Source: Saprospiraceae bacterium
Lineage (GTDB): Bacteria > Bacteroidota > Bacteroidia > Chitinophagales > Saprospiraceae
Assembly: GCA_030728245.1 (NCBI GenBank)
Contig: JANQZX010000025.1
Location: 3,617-41,135 of the forward strand
DNA length: 37,519 bases
Direction: 5' to 3'
Each line of letters opens with the position of its first letter. Position 1 is the first letter of the stretch. The translations under genes and the position numbers were made by a program. Shown in pieces: positions 15,941 to 26,900 of this stretch. The notes under the pieces are model-generated. The model was not told the origin of the DNA and searched no databases. It saw only the letters and a program-made list of their open reading frames with translations.

Positions 15941-18115
15941 ATGTCAAAAAAGAAAAAAACAATATCGTCCAATGATTCTCAGCCAAAATATAATGCTAAA
16001 GATTTAAGGCTGGCCATTTTGGATTTACTCAAAAATTCACCAAAAAAAAGGTATAATCCCCGTCAAATAGCCCAAACGCTATCTATTGCAAATACTAAAG
16101 ATTCCATATTGCATGCACTGGAACTATTAGTAACAGAAAAAGAAGTGGTTGCCCTGGAAGACTATAAATTTCAGTTCAACCGAAGTGTACCTGTTGAAAA
16201 GCAGGAAAAAGGAGACATTGGTATTGTTGATATGACTCGTTCCGGTGCTGCATTTATCAAGGTGGAGGGTAAACCCATAGACGTTTATATTTCCATGCGG
16301 AATTTGAACACGGCGATGAATGGTGATACTGTGAGGATACAAACATGGACTCCCAGAGGGAAACGTCGCCCTGAAGGTGAGGTTATCGATGTAATTACAA
16401 GGGCTAAAGAGTCCTTTTTGGGCGTTTTACATTTGAATAATAAATTTGGCCTCGTAGTTACGGATACCATTTTACCCTATGACATCAAAGTTGATCTAAC
16501 TGAAATATCAGGAGGTAAAGACGGGGACAAGGTCGTAGTTAAAATTATAGGCTGGACAGGTCAATCTACCCCTCTCCCCATTGGAAAAATCACCTACGTT
16601 TTAGGGGCTGCAGGTAGCCATGATATTGAGATGCAGAGCATTTTGCTCAATGCAGGTTTCGACTTAGGCTTTGGTGAAGCTGCTTTAAATGAAGCAAAAA
16701 ATATAGATACCTCTATTTCACCAGAAGAAATAGCTTTGCGCAGGGACCTTCGCGATGTTTTAACCTTTACTATCGATCCCTGGAACGCTAAAGATTTTGA
16801 TGACGCCATTTCTTATCGCCTATTACCTAACAATGAGGTCGAGGTTGGGGTGCATATCGCCGACGTTACGCATTACCTGAGAGAAGGATCTTCCTTAGAT
16901 AAAGAGGCATATACTCGTTCAACCTCTGTTTATTTAGTAGATCGCGTGCTTCCAATGCTACCTGAAAAGTTAAGTAATGAATTATGTTCGTTAAGACCGA
17001 ATGAGGACAAACTTACCTTTTCCGCAATTTTCAATATCGATGGAAAGGGAAAAGTCACGGAAAAATGGTTTGGGCGAACCGTTATTCATTCTGACCGACG
17101 GTTTACTTATGAAGAAGCCCAGGAGATCCTGGACACATCTGAAGGACTTTATTCTGCAGAATTGATACATCTAAACAAAATAGCCCACCAATTAAGGAAG
17201 AGGAGATTTGCCTCCGGAGCTATCCAATTTGAATCCGATGAAGTTCAGTTTAAACTCGATGAATCAGGGACGCCTATTGAAATATTTATTAAAGAGCGAA
17301 AAGATGCGCATAAGTTAATCGAAGACTTCATGCTTTTGGCAAATCAGGAGGTTGCGCTATTTCTTCAACATAAAATGGATGCCACCGGCTATGAAATTCC
17401 ATTTATTTACAGGGTACATGATGAACCAAATGAGGATAAAGTATTTGAACTTGCCAGGTTTGCCAAAGAATTTGGTGTAAAAATGAGGGTAGATTCCCCA
17501 AAAGAAATAGCTAATTCCTATAATTTACTGGCAGAGCAATCCCTTCGAGACCCTGCGCTTAAATTTTTAGCACCTATTGCCATCAGAACCATGGCAAAAG
17601 CCATTTATTCTCCAGAAAATATTGGTCACTACGGACTGGCTTTCAGTCATTATACTCATTTTACATCGCCCATCAGACGGTATTCCGATGTTATTGCCCA
17701 TCGCTTGCTGGCCAAAAATCTGGACACGGTATGGCTTACCAACAAAGTTTATTTAAAAGAACAATGCCGTCATATTTCCAGCATGGAGAGGAAAGCTATG
17801 GAGGCCGAAAGGGAATCTATTAAATACAAGCAAGTAGAATTTTTAGAAAGCCATGTCGGCGAAGTTTTTGAAGGTATAGTTACCGGAATGATGGACAGAG
17901 GTCTGTTCATTGAACTATTAACCACACATTGTGAGGGATTTCTCTCCTTTAACCGTTTTTCCGAACCTTATGAAATGGATCCTTCCCGACTATTTGCCCG
18001 CGGGATTTATACTGGACAAACGATAAAAATGGGAGGCAAACTAAAAGTTAGACTCATAGATACCAATCTTCAAAAAAGACAGGTGGAACTTGGGGTGTAT
18101 GAAGAACCAAAGTAA
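15941..18115 (+). CDS. rnr: Ribonuclease R
   Basis: A 724-residue 3'-5' exoribonuclease that degrades structured RNA to short oligonucleotides. Architecture: a Lys-rich N-terminus and winged-helix segment (to about 75), cold-shock/OB domains (about 75-245), the RNB catalytic domain with the four metal-binding aspartates D279, D285, D287 and D288 (DPWNAKDFDD), and a C-terminal S1 domain from about 638 (GEVFEGIVTGMMDRGLFIEL). Motifs HYGLAFSHYTHFTSPIRRY and RVHDEPN in the RNB domain are typical. Length is slightly below E. coli RNase R (813), as usual in Bacteroidota. It is the second gene of a pair with the unknown protein at 15419 and converges with the oxidoreductase gene with only eight bases between stops. 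Confidence 0.95.
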   Translation: MSKKKKTISSNDSQPKYNAKDLRLAILDLLKNSPKKRYNPRQIAQTLSIANTKDSILHALELLVTEKEVVALEDYKFQFNRSVPVEKQEKGDIGIVDMTRSGAAFIKVEGKPIDVYISMRNLNTAMNGDTVRIQTWTPRGKRRPEGEVIDVITRAKESFLGVLHLNNKFGLVVTDTILPYDIKVDLTEISGGKDGDKVVVKIIGWTGQSTPLPIGKITYVLGAAGSHDIEMQSILLNAGFDLGFGEAALNEAKNIDTSISPEEIALRRDLRDVLTFTIDPWNAKDFDDAISYRLLPNNEVEVGVHIADVTHYLREGSSLDKEAYTRSTSVYLVDRVLPMLPEKLSNELCSLRPNEDKLTFSAIFNIDGKGKVTEKWFGRTVIHSDRRFTYEEAQEILDTSEGLYSAELIHLNKIAHQLRKRRFASGAIQFESDEVQFKLDESGTPIEIFIKERKDAHKLIEDFMLLANQEVALFLQHKMDATGYEIPFIYRVHDEPNEDKVFELARFAKEFGVKMRVDSPKEIANSYNLLAEQSLRDPALKFLAPIAIRTMAKAIYSPENIGHYGLAFSHYTHFTSPIRRYSDVIAHRLLAKNLDTVWLTNKVYLKEQCRHISSMERKAMEAERESIKYKQVEFLESHVGEVFEGIVTGMMDRGLFIELLTTHCEGFLSFNRFSEPYEMDPSRLFARGIYTGQTIKMGGKLKVRLIDTNLQKRQVELGVYEEPK

Positions 18116-18123
18116 TCTGCTGA

Positions 18124-19509
18124 TTATTTTGACTTTTTAATGGCCATATTTAATGCTTCTGTGGTTAATTTGTATTTAACCAACATATTTGGAACTTCCC
18201 ATTTCGGCATTTTACCTTTGGCGAGAAAGTCAAGATATTTTTCAGTTACCCTGGCAAAATGTGCCTCATGACCTTCTTTATACACATTGGGGATATCGAA
18301 AACAGCGGTGTTTTCAATCAAAATATAACTGATACCTGGGAATGCTTTCGCAACTTCCCGAAATACTCTTTCAAAGGTATTGCGAAAGGCCACTTCCTTA
18401 AATCTATTGGTTTCAACAGAGAAAACGGGTTGATACCCTTGTTCAGCACCTTGACGAATTACCAAATTGGCGTTGGTTCCTCTCATTATGGAATAATGGG
18501 TATCCCCGGCACCGGGTTCAGCCTGCCATGCCCAGGTTACTTTTACGCGCGCGAAGTGTCCTCTTATTTGAAAGTCAATCTGACCATTCGAAAAAACAGC
18601 CAGTTGACCTTCAGCATTCAAGGTATTTTTAAGATATTCGGGAACCTGAGTAAGTTTAGTACTTGTTTGAAATTGGGCGGGTGTTATTAGGGTTGCCCAA
18701 CGTTTTGCATCCCACAGTTTGATATCCTTTTCATAGTTCAGTATTTGGTCAGGAAAACAACTCCATTGAATAAGATCAACCAAATGGGTGGTAACATCAA
18801 CAATCCCCTCCCCTTCTTGTGTAACATCGTAGAACCACCCCGGACGTTGCAGAGGAGCGCCCGAAACTTCTTTATAGAAATGATGAATACTCTCTTTAAT
18901 CACGGCAGGATTATCTACTGAACCGTCTTGTAACACGCCAAACACCTCTTCAAATTCTGAGAATGCCTTTTGAAGCATAGAAGTAATTTCATACCTCTCT
19001 GTCATAACATCATAAATAAAGACCTTTTTCTGATCAGCCAGTTTGAAGGACTTTTCCAGTAAATTAAATCCTGCAGCATTTATAGCCATCGGTTTGTCGG
19101 CAAAAACATGATATCCAGCAGCTACTGCATCAGAAATATACTTTGTTTTCAGTTTATTATTACCGGCCAGCATGACCACATTCCCCTTTTTTTCAGCTAA
19201 CATTCTAGCCAAATAATCCTTTCCGATGTAGACCTTTTCATCCCACTGAGTAGGTTTATCGGTTCTTTTATTATAAGCATTAATTCTGGCGAGATGCAAA
19301 TCGACATCGGTACCTGAAGGAGCATAAACATGAACGACAGGAGATAATTGTGGGTACATTGATTTTTGAATCAATGCGGCATGAAAATGACCGGGATTCA
19401 AAGTAATTAGTCTTATTTCGTTATTGTCAACCACATTTTGCCCAATAAGAACATTTAGCATAAGATTAGAAACTAGTAAAAACATTGATATTTTCCAGAA
19501 CATACCCAT
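18124..19509 (-). CDS. Exported Gfo/Idh/MocA-type oxidoreductase
   Basis: A 461-residue protein with an N-terminal signal peptide (hydrophobic 7-21, then IGQN). The Rossmann part begins with IRLITLNPGHFHAALIQ, replacing the classic GxGxxG with a GHFHA pattern typical of a Bacteroidota subgroup. The catalytic-type motif ADKPM (EKP in the family) follows about residue 140. The second half, with IIVDVTTHLVDLIQW-like and WEVPNMLVKYKLT segments, fits the dedicated C-terminal domain of this subgroup. Gfo/Idh/MocA enzymes use NAD(P) on sugars or sugar acids; a tightly bound cofactor would be needed outside the cytoplasm. Substrate unknown. It follows yraN on the same strand but has a promoter-like sequence of its own. 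Confidence 0.75.
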   Translation of the reverse strand: MGMFWKISMFLLVSNLMLNVLIGQNVVDNNEIRLITLNPGHFHAALIQKSMYPQLSPVVHVYAPSGTDVDLHLARINAYNKRTDKPTQWDEKVYIGKDYLARMLAEKKGNVVMLAGNNKLKTKYISDAVAAGYHVFADKPMAINAAGFNLLEKSFKLADQKKVFIYDVMTERYEITSMLQKAFSEFEEVFGVLQDGSVDNPAVIKESIHHFYKEVSGAPLQRPGWFYDVTQEGEGIVDVTTHLVDLIQWSCFPDQILNYEKDIKLWDAKRWATLITPAQFQTSTKLTQVPEYLKNTLNAEGQLAVFSNGQIDFQIRGHFARVKVTWAWQAEPGAGDTHYSIMRGTNANLVIRQGAEQGYQPVFSVETNRFKEVAFRNTFERVFREVAKAFPGISYILIENTAVFDIPNVYKEGHEAHFARVTEKYLDFLAKGKMPKWEVPNMLVKYKLTTEALNMAIKKSK

Positions 19510-19521
19510 TACAATTTTGTA

Positions 19522-19553
19522 TAAAATTAGCTTTAAAGTAGCTTAAAAACAAA
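19522..19553 (-). promoter_or_regulatory. Possible promoter of the oxidoreductase gene
   Basis: On the minus strand TTTG (19550-19553), a 20-base spacer and TAATTTTA (19522-19529, one mismatch to TAnnTTTG) lie just before the ATG at 19509. The predicted leader would be very short. Confidence 0.35.
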
Positions 19554-19559
19554 TTGAAA

Positions 19560-19928
19560 TTAGAATAAGCCTGGAAAAAAGGCATCGGGAAAATGGCGAA
19601 TTTCAGGGTTATGATGACCATCATACACAATTCCGATGATATCAAATCTAATATCCCCTTGATAATCTTTACTTTCTGTGAAAGCAGCGGCGGCTGAAGC
19701 TATTTTTTTTCTTTTTAAACCACTCACTGTATTTTCAGGTAAATGGGCATTATTTCTGTGTAGCAGCCTTACCTCTATAAAGATTAAAACATGAGCATGC
19801 CAGGCGATGATATCAATTTCTGCATGCCCATAAAACCAGTTTCTGTCGATAATTTGAAAATCGTGTTGAACGAGCCAGTTTATAGCCAGCGTTTCTCCCC
19901 ACTTTCCCTTTTGGAATGTCGAAGCCAT
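19560..19928 (-). CDS. yraN: YraN / UPF0102 family nuclease-like protein
   Basis: 122 residues from the ATG at 19928 (MASTFQKGKWGETLAINWL). A longer TTG-started version would run through the terminator hairpin upstream and is rejected. The UPF0102 pattern is complete: GxxGE near the start, DRNWFYGHAEIDII, then FIEVR, matching the restriction-endonuclease-like core (E, D, ExK/R). The Arg form of the last motif also occurs in E. coli YraN. Members are suspected Holliday-junction-type nucleases, but the function is not established. The start codon lies two bases from the T-tract of the preceding gene's terminator, so its transcription must be read-through or begin within the hairpin region. Confidence 0.88.
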   Translation of the reverse strand: MASTFQKGKWGETLAINWLVQHDFQIIDRNWFYGHAEIDIIAWHAHVLIFIEVRLLHRNNAHLPENTVSGLKRKKIASAAAAFTESKDYQGDIRFDIIGIVYDGHHNPEIRHFPDAFFPGLF

Positions 19929-19930
19929 AT

Positions 19931-19975
19931 AAAAAATTTCAGGATAAAGTGGCAAATAGGCACTTTATCCTGAAA
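19931..19975 (-). terminator. Strong terminator after the 1271-residue gene, abutting yraN
   Basis: 15-bp perfect inverted repeat (19937-19951 with 19961-19975), 9-base loop, then six T on the minus strand (19931-19936). It ends the HYR/dockerin gene 15 bases after its stop and touches the yraN start codon at 19928. Confidence 0.85.
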
Positions 19976-19990
19976 AAACAAAATCATGAG

Positions 19991-22900
19991 TTATTTCTGT
20001 AAAATCAGATTTCCTGTATATTGTCCAAAACCATCGGTATATTTATAGATATAGACCCCTGCATGAGGCAATTCATTGGCTTGAAGGGTAAAAAGTGGAG
20101 AATCTCCTTTATTCAACTGCCAGGATTTTGTCCATATTTTTCTTCCCTGCACGTCATAAATATCTAAAACACCTTGAAGACCAGAAGCGGGAGGCAATTG
20201 AAAAGTAACCCAGTCTTTAAAAGGATTCGGCCAAAGCCGCAACCCACTATTGGTTGCGGCATTTGGTGAAGCATACTGAATGGTCAGGGGGGCGACCACC
20301 ACTGAATCAATGTTCTGTGTTGATAAGTAAGCCTCTGAATCAAAAGAATTATTATTTAATGCTATAGCATCAGAGAGATTAGTATGTCGAAGTGCTTCCA
20401 CCTCAATAAATCCTAGCACCTCACCAGCCTCGCTTTTTTTCAAATCGTCTGCATACCAGGACAAAGCCCAGGTATTATCATTTAATGGTTTACTACTGAT
20501 ATTGAATTCTTCAGAACCAGAGAAGCCATGTATTTTAATCAATTCCGGGTTCACTTGCAGGGCAAATTGTCCACCCCACCAGAGGTCACTGTGTTCAAAA
20601 TGTATAGGTAACCAGACCCGTTCCCCTGGTTTAAGCTTCCATTGTGGGAGTAAAAAGACTCTGGAAGATTCCTGGGAACGGGGGCTGATTCCATTTTCAG
20701 GGATTATACTATTATTAACATCTCCAACCTTTATGGCAACAAAATCACCATCGATCATATCTTTGAAAAGATTGGAAACTTCTTTTGATTCTGGGAAAGG
20801 CATTGACAATGGATCCCTTGGATTAGGGAACTGGAAACTTTTAGGAATGAAGCGCCATGGTTTATTCTCAGGAAAAGTATTGGTCACATTCAAAATCAAT
20901 CTTTGCAACTGAATGACATCTCTTACAGAAATCCTTCCATTTCCATCTACATCTGCTGCAATTATTTTGTAAGGTGATTCAAGCGCTTTAGAACCCGTCA
21001 GATGCCTATTAACCAGTATCAAATCGAGGGTAGTCACACCATCTGTATAATTACCTGTTTTACCAGGCATGAATTCATAGGTACCCCCTGGCACCAGATT
21101 CCCTAAGGAATAGGCTCCTTTATTATCAGTCATAGATTCCCCGGAATAATTTTTCATTTCCTCCACTTTGACCGTTGGGACACCGGAACCGTTTTCCAAT
21201 CTAATAGCTCCAGCAACGGTAACACCGCCACCACAAACAGCAAGTGGATCATTTATTCTAACTATAACATCACAACGCTCATAATTTCCTGCAATATCAA
21301 CTGCCCACACAGTCAACTGATTATCACCAATATCGTCACAAGCAAAAGTCAAAGAAGCGTTGGGCGGCGGACCGGTAAAACCTGGTGTGGGTCGGGCACC
21401 TATTCTCCATCGGATGGAATCGGTTGCTGTACAATTATCTACTGTAGCACCCGTATTAAATTCTACGGCATTCACAACAATAGTGCCAGAGGCTGCGAGC
21501 GACCTACTAACTATATTATTACAAAACAAATCTGGCGGTGTATTCTCGATGATAGCAAAAGTTGCATCACAGGTTCCAAAATTTCCACATATATCTGCAA
21601 CACGATAGGTTACATTATAAATACCTGCTGGAATTCGGGATATGTCTAAAGAATTTCCAAAATCACCACTTACGGAAATCGTAACCAGATCGGGAAGACA
21701 TTCCTGAATATTTGTTGGAACAGGAAGTCTTATGGTAGTATTACATGAATCCGGATCCAGATATATAACCAGACCCTCTGAAGGACAGATAAAACTGGGC
21801 GGCGTGTTATCGAATACCCTAATGAGTTGAGTGCCAACAATTCTACCTGATGCTGGCCCAATAGGGTCACCAGCTTCATAAACACAGGTGTCGGTAATCG
21901 TCCAGGTTCTGGAAATCTGAATACAGGCACCGGAAACATTATAATTTACCGCATCACTATGAGTAACCACAATACCCTTATAAGCAGGATTTAATACGGT
22001 AGGTGATCTGAATCCTACAGGTAGATTTACTGGATCCAGGGAAGCCAGATTAGTACAATTTGTCTGAGAATAATCAGGAGGAAAAGTAGCTCTTAAGGTA
22101 GTAGTATCATTTAATATTATGATTTGCGCTGGGCAGGTTGTTGTATCGATGCCCCCATAATAAACGGTCCAATCTCTTCTTATGACACCGGTTCCACCGC
22201 CGCATCCCAGATTTCTGTCGTCCTCATATTCTAGTTGAAACAAATTACAGGTACCATTTACAAAGGGAGCTCCAACCACACTGGTATCAGCTAAAAAGGC
22301 AGGATTTTGTAAAATAACCGTATCGGGACAAATAATCGTTCTTGGAAGTTTATCCACCACATCCACTTCTACCATACAAAAATTGGAGTTTCCGTAACAA
22401 TCGGTTACTTGAAGAGTGGCCATGTTATTAGTCAAAATTTCTGCACAAAAATATTTTAGCGAATCAGAGAATGGTAGAGGAGAAGCCGTCATTTTCTGAA
22501 GTTTAAAAGTCAGATTAGTACAGCATAAATCGGTTGCCTGCAGATAGAAGGAGCTGGGTTCCACCTGAGCTTCTCCAGTAAGCGTTAACGATACCTGAAT
22601 ACTTGAAGGACAGACCAAAACAGGCGGTGTATTATCTAATACCTGAACCATGCGCGTACATTGGGAAGTATTTCCACAAGGATCTGACACCATGTACATG
22701 ATACTGTGCAAGCCAGGAGGAACACCTGTTAATTGGCCTCCATTCCCATTTATAACACCATAGTTAGACATAATAACCACCCTAATCTGATTGTTTGGTG
22801 CACAGGAGTCTATGAAAGCAATGGGTGGAACGATAACGGTAGCACCACATTGTGTGGCAGACGAAGTAAATGCAACTAAAGTGTCGGAAATACAGGTTAA

Positions 22901-23806
22901 TCGAGGTTTTATAGTATCTATGACTTGAATAATTTGTTGGAAAGTACGTATTCCATTGGTACACCCATCGACAGCTGTCCAGTTTCTGATTAGGGTAAAG
23001 GTAGGCGCGCAACCATTGATTATTTGATCATTATAGGTGAGGGAAAGGCCACAAATATTTGTAGGCGTTATATTAAATCCGTTTAATTGAGGCCAACCTG
23101 TGCTATCGGGGGTTACATTGGGCGTTACACATGAAACGCCCCTTCTGCCAGCTACATTATCACGGTTTGCCGGAAAAACCAAGTCACCCACGACAGGCCT
23201 TCTTATATTTATTTTTTGAACACAAGTATTTTTCAATCCATTAAACAAGGTAATAGTCCAGGTTCTGTTTATGACACCAACAAGAGTATCGGTGCAGGCA
23301 TTAATTCTATTGTCGTATTTATCTTCATAGGTAATACTATATGAGTTACACTCTAACGAGGTAGCCCTACCCAATCGCGCGGTGTCTGTAGGCGTACCAC
23401 AAAGAACGGTGGTATCTCTCGGACAAATAACCAGAGGGGAACCCAGAGAAACCACTCTAAAGGAACCTACACATATATTTCCGCTGGGAATATGTCTGAT
23501 TCTTGCATAGAGCAGCTGATTTAGATAGGTACGGCCAACGAAAGGCGTTGTGGGTAAAAGCTGGCCATTGGGACCGAGCATAACCGTAATTTCATAATCT
23601 GTTGGCGCTGATGGTGTACAAATACCTGGATTCGTCTCGCTGAGAATCATTGCGGGCGTAATTCTAAGATTACAGGTAGAATCTGCGCTAATCAAAACAT
23701 TATTATTACAAATCAGTGTACACTGGCTGTGCAATAAAATAGGAAAATTTAAAAAGAAAGCAATTATAGCTATGATAATCCAATCTAATTTTTTGTAACC
23801 ACGCAT
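19991..23806 (-). CDS. T9SS cargo: HYR repeats, dockerin-like, cohesin-like, sorting domain (1271 aa)
   Basis: Signal peptide at about 8-27 (ends LLHSQ). Then six or so Cys-rich HYR/Ig-like repeats, recognised by the recurrent pattern D(N/T/K)xPPxxxCP (for example VLDNTPPVLVCPSS). Next come a carboxypeptidase-regulatory-like beta-sandwich (VTVAGAIRLENGSGVPTVKV) and a dockerin-like module. Its second calcium loop, DVDGNGRISVRD at residues 952-963, is canonical; its first loop (TDGVTTLD) has lost most ligands. A cohesin-like sandwich (GGQFALQVNPELIKI, then WALSWYADD) and a type A T9SS C-terminal domain (LRLWPNPF to the end) follow. It should be exported and fixed on or released from the surface. 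The same architecture is seen in the genes at 23928 and 35539. No catalytic domain is seen. Confidence 0.8.
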   Translation of the reverse strand: MRGYKKLDWIIIAIIAFFLNFPILLHSQCTLICNNNVLISADSTCNLRITPAMILSETNPGICTPSAPTDYEITVMLGPNGQLLPTTPFVGRTYLNQLLYARIRHIPSGNICVGSFRVVSLGSPLVICPRDTTVLCGTPTDTARLGRATSLECNSYSITYEDKYDNRINACTDTLVGVINRTWTITLFNGLKNTCVQKINIRRPVVGDLVFPANRDNVAGRRGVSCVTPNVTPDSTGWPQLNGFNITPTNICGLSLTYNDQIINGCAPTFTLIRNWTAVDGCTNGIRTFQQIIQVIDTIKPRLTCISDTLVAFTSSATQCGATVIVPPIAFIDSCAPNNQIRVVIMSNYGVINGNGGQLTGVPPGLHSIMYMVSDPCGNTSQCTRMVQVLDNTPPVLVCPSSIQVSLTLTGEAQVEPSSFYLQATDLCCTNLTFKLQKMTASPLPFSDSLKYFCAEILTNNMATLQVTDCYGNSNFCMVEVDVVDKLPRTIICPDTVILQNPAFLADTSVVGAPFVNGTCNLFQLEYEDDRNLGCGGGTGVIRRDWTVYYGGIDTTTCPAQIIILNDTTTLRATFPPDYSQTNCTNLASLDPVNLPVGFRSPTVLNPAYKGIVVTHSDAVNYNVSGACIQISRTWTITDTCVYEAGDPIGPASGRIVGTQLIRVFDNTPPSFICPSEGLVIYLDPDSCNTTIRLPVPTNIQECLPDLVTISVSGDFGNSLDISRIPAGIYNVTYRVADICGNFGTCDATFAIIENTPPDLFCNNIVSRSLAASGTIVVNAVEFNTGATVDNCTATDSIRWRIGARPTPGFTGPPPNASLTFACDDIGDNQLTVWAVDIAGNYERCDVIVRINDPLAVCGGGVTVAGAIRLENGSGVPTVKVEEMKNYSGESMTDNKGAYSLGNLVPGGTYEFMPGKTGNYTDGVTTLDLILVNRHLTGSKALESPYKIIAADVDGNGRISVRDVIQLQRLILNVTNTFPENKPWRFIPKSFQFPNPRDPLSMPFPESKEVSNLFKDMIDGDFVAIKVGDVNNSIIPENGISPRSQESSRVFLLPQWKLKPGERVWLPIHFEHSDLWWGGQFALQVNPELIKIHGFSGSEEFNISSKPLNDNTWALSWYADDLKKSEAGEVLGFIEVEALRHTNLSDAIALNNNSFDSEAYLSTQNIDSVVVAPLTIQYASPNAATNSGLRLWPNPFKDWVTFQLPPASGLQGVLDIYDVQGRKIWTKSWQLNKGDSPLFTLQANELPHAGVYIYKYTDGFGQYTGNLILQK

Positions 23807-23869
23807 GATAAATATTTTTAATAATTACAAGAGAGGCAATACCAAATTCATGCCAAACTGAATGATTTT

Positions 23870-23898
23870 AAAAAAAGCGACATCTAAAAAGATGCCGC
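23870..23898 (-). terminator. Terminator of the 1347-residue gene
   Basis: 9-bp stem with one G-U pair (23877-23885 with 23890-23898), 4-base loop, then seven T on the minus strand (23870-23876). It begins 30 bases after the stop codon, so the 1271-residue gene downstream must have its own promoter. Confidence 0.75.
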
Positions 23899-23927
23899 CT
23901 TATATAAACTATGGAAAAGCTTTTAAT

Positions 23928-26900
23928 TTATTTATTACCGGAGCTTAGGATCATTCTTTTAACATCGGTAAAAGAACTGGTTTCCAATCTATAGTGGTAA
24001 GCTCCATCACTCCACAAGCCATCTCTTTGGAAAGGAATTTCGTTATAACCCTTCTGAAAAATTCCTTTTGTTTCCCAAACTGATCTTCCGATCATATCAG
24101 TAATAGATATTTTAACCTCTTGTGATTGTGGTATAGTGAAACCTATAGTGGTATTTTGATAAAAAGGATTCGGATAATTTTGAAATAACTGGTAACCCCC
24201 TTTATCTATATCTTTAGATCCGTCTTTGAAAATAAGATTGAGATCGAGCATCCCACCTTCATGGGTGTATGCCTCAGGAACGGTAGGATGAGGGGCTACT
24301 TTTAACGCGTAGATTAACTCTGATGATTTTTTAGCCCTGAGAGTAAGTCTGAGCACGGGAGTGGTCGTGGTAGGCCAGGTTTTCTCGCGCATCACATTCC
24401 AACTGGCCGTTAGAATACCTTTTTCTTTATTAATAAGCGCAAAATTTTCATCTGAAATGCCAGGAACATCTCCAGCAGTATAATCTATTATTTCCAGTAT
24501 TCTCTCATCAAAATCGAAGGTAAATTGAAATCCAGCGACATCCTCCTGAGAAGCTGCATTTACCTCGATGGTAAATTCCTCTCCATAGTTAAACTTCAAA
24601 TTGGGTATTTGCAATTGGAGTTCTCCAAAAGTACTTCTTGGATTTTGTACAATGAGGCTATTTGGCGTTGCAGAACTATTTAGATCACCCACTTTAATAC
24701 CTATGAAATTAGCCTGGGCAAATTTTGTTTTAAAATCATCTAAGGTCTTAGCTTCAGGAAAAGGGGCCTTAAGTGGATTTATACCAGCAGGGAAGACATA
24801 ATCAGCGTCAATAAAGCGCCACGAATTATTCTGTGCACCTAAATCAGTATCTTTTCCTAAGATTAACTTCCTCAATTTTATTAAATCGAGCGTAGAAACA
24901 TTACCAGATCGATCAATATCAGCAGCAATTTGCTGGTAGGGAGATTTCAGTGAAATTATACCGAGGATAAACTTTTGGATTAGCACCAAATCCATGGTTG
25001 ACAGGCCATTAAGCAAATCGTCATTCTTATAAGGTTGTAATATATAGTTTTTACCAAAAGCTAAATTTGCTAATTCAAATGTGCCGGTAGCTGTAGTTAT
25101 CACGTTCATTGCTGGGTCATTCACCTCTTTTATGAGGACTTTTTCAACATCTTCTCCTTTTTCCGTTTTAATAACACCGGCTATTTTTCCGATAGGATTT
25201 GTTAAGCAAAGGCCATCATTATCCTGAACATCAACGGTAACGGTACAAAAATCACTGTTTCCTTTAGAGTCTGTCACCCAAAGTTCCACGGGTTGAATAC
25301 CAAAATCGGCACATGTAAAAGTTAACATAGTATCGAGTGGATGAGGAGGGATTATGTTCCCTGAATTACCTCTTTTAATACTTATTTTAATTGGGCCGCC
25401 ACAAGCATCGCTACTGGCAAGATTTATATCTTTAGCATCAACCATGGCCATGATAGCTGGCATTCTAGATAGATTTACCGCTATATTTTTACAAATCGGG
25501 GTAGGCGGTTTTTTATCAATCACCGTCACCGACGTTTGTCCTGTTACTTTATTACCGCAACCATCAGCTACAGAATAGGTAAAAGTTGTAGTACCTAAAG
25601 GATAGGTTCCACTGGCATTAGCTCCATTTTGATTTGCAAAAGGTGAGTTATTGGTAATGATAAGATTCTGATTACAATTATCGGTAGCCGTTGCCAAAGG
25701 AATTGTAACCTGAGCTACATTACAGTCAGTAAACAAATTAATAACCTGATTGGCAGGAACGTTCAAAACAGGTGGAGTTTTGTCCTCAACGATAATTAAC
25801 TGTGCGTAAGTAAACCGATGACCTGGAGAACCAGGCACATATTTACACAAATCTACTACTTCCCAGGTACGGTAAACTTTGAAACAGCCTGGAGAAGTCA
25901 TACCAAATACATTATCGGAGTAAGCAAAAGCAATTTGAGCACATAAAGGTTCTTTTACAACTGGCCTTCTGCTATTTATCGGAAGCTCATTCACGCCTAC
26001 CTGAGCGTTACAAGAATTTATTGTTACATCGGCAGGCCAGGTGATATGTTGAGCTAGTAAAACAGAATTATTAACAATAGTAACATTTTGGGTACAAGTA
26101 GCTTTTAATCCCCGGGCATCTGTAGCCGTAAAAGTACGGGTAAGAAGACCGGTATTACATTCCTCCATTTTCACATTGTGGGTAGAATCTAAAGTATAGC
26201 TGCAAGCTTCTAAAACGATAGGACTACCAAAACGACCTAGATTAATAAGTTCATCATTACATTCAGTGGTAGTATTGACAGGACAAATAATAACAGGGGG
26301 AAGTTTATCTTCGACCAACATTTTAACTTCGCAGGTATTATAAAAATTACCCCAAAGATCTCCACCTGGCTGTTCCCTGCTAGCATCAACAGGCCCATCC
26401 CCTGGATTTGAGATATACACTCTCATTTCAACGGTAATTCTACCTTTATCGACATCATCGCAACAAAAGGTAACATAATCATCAAACCATTCCTGATAAC
26501 CAGGAGCGGGAGAATCATCACCATTAGAACCGTTACAACTATTGGTATCTTTTCTGCGCACTTTATAATATATAGGAAGTCCGCAATTGTCTCTTGAACC
26601 ACTGTCAAAAGCTCTGGCAGAGGCATAGGCTGTACCCTCATTAGTCAGCGTAATATTTCCCGGACCGCTGCAGATGGCAACTGGAGGTGTAGTATCAAAA
26701 ACCTCCACCGTAGAGGTACAGACCGCGGTATTTCCGCATTTATCGATGGCCATATAGGTTATGGTATGTGTACCTAAAGGCATGCTTATTAAATTGGGAT
26801 AAGTTCCTGAAAATGGAGTTGTTACCATTAAATTTGGATCAGCATCACAGTTATCTGTTATGAGTTGAGGCGCGCTTAAAGGTACAAAAGCCAAGCAGGT

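Noticed and set aside
19560-19928. Inactive YraN because the ExK motif reads EVR
   Set aside because: The Arg form also occurs in E. coli YraN, so it is normal family variation.
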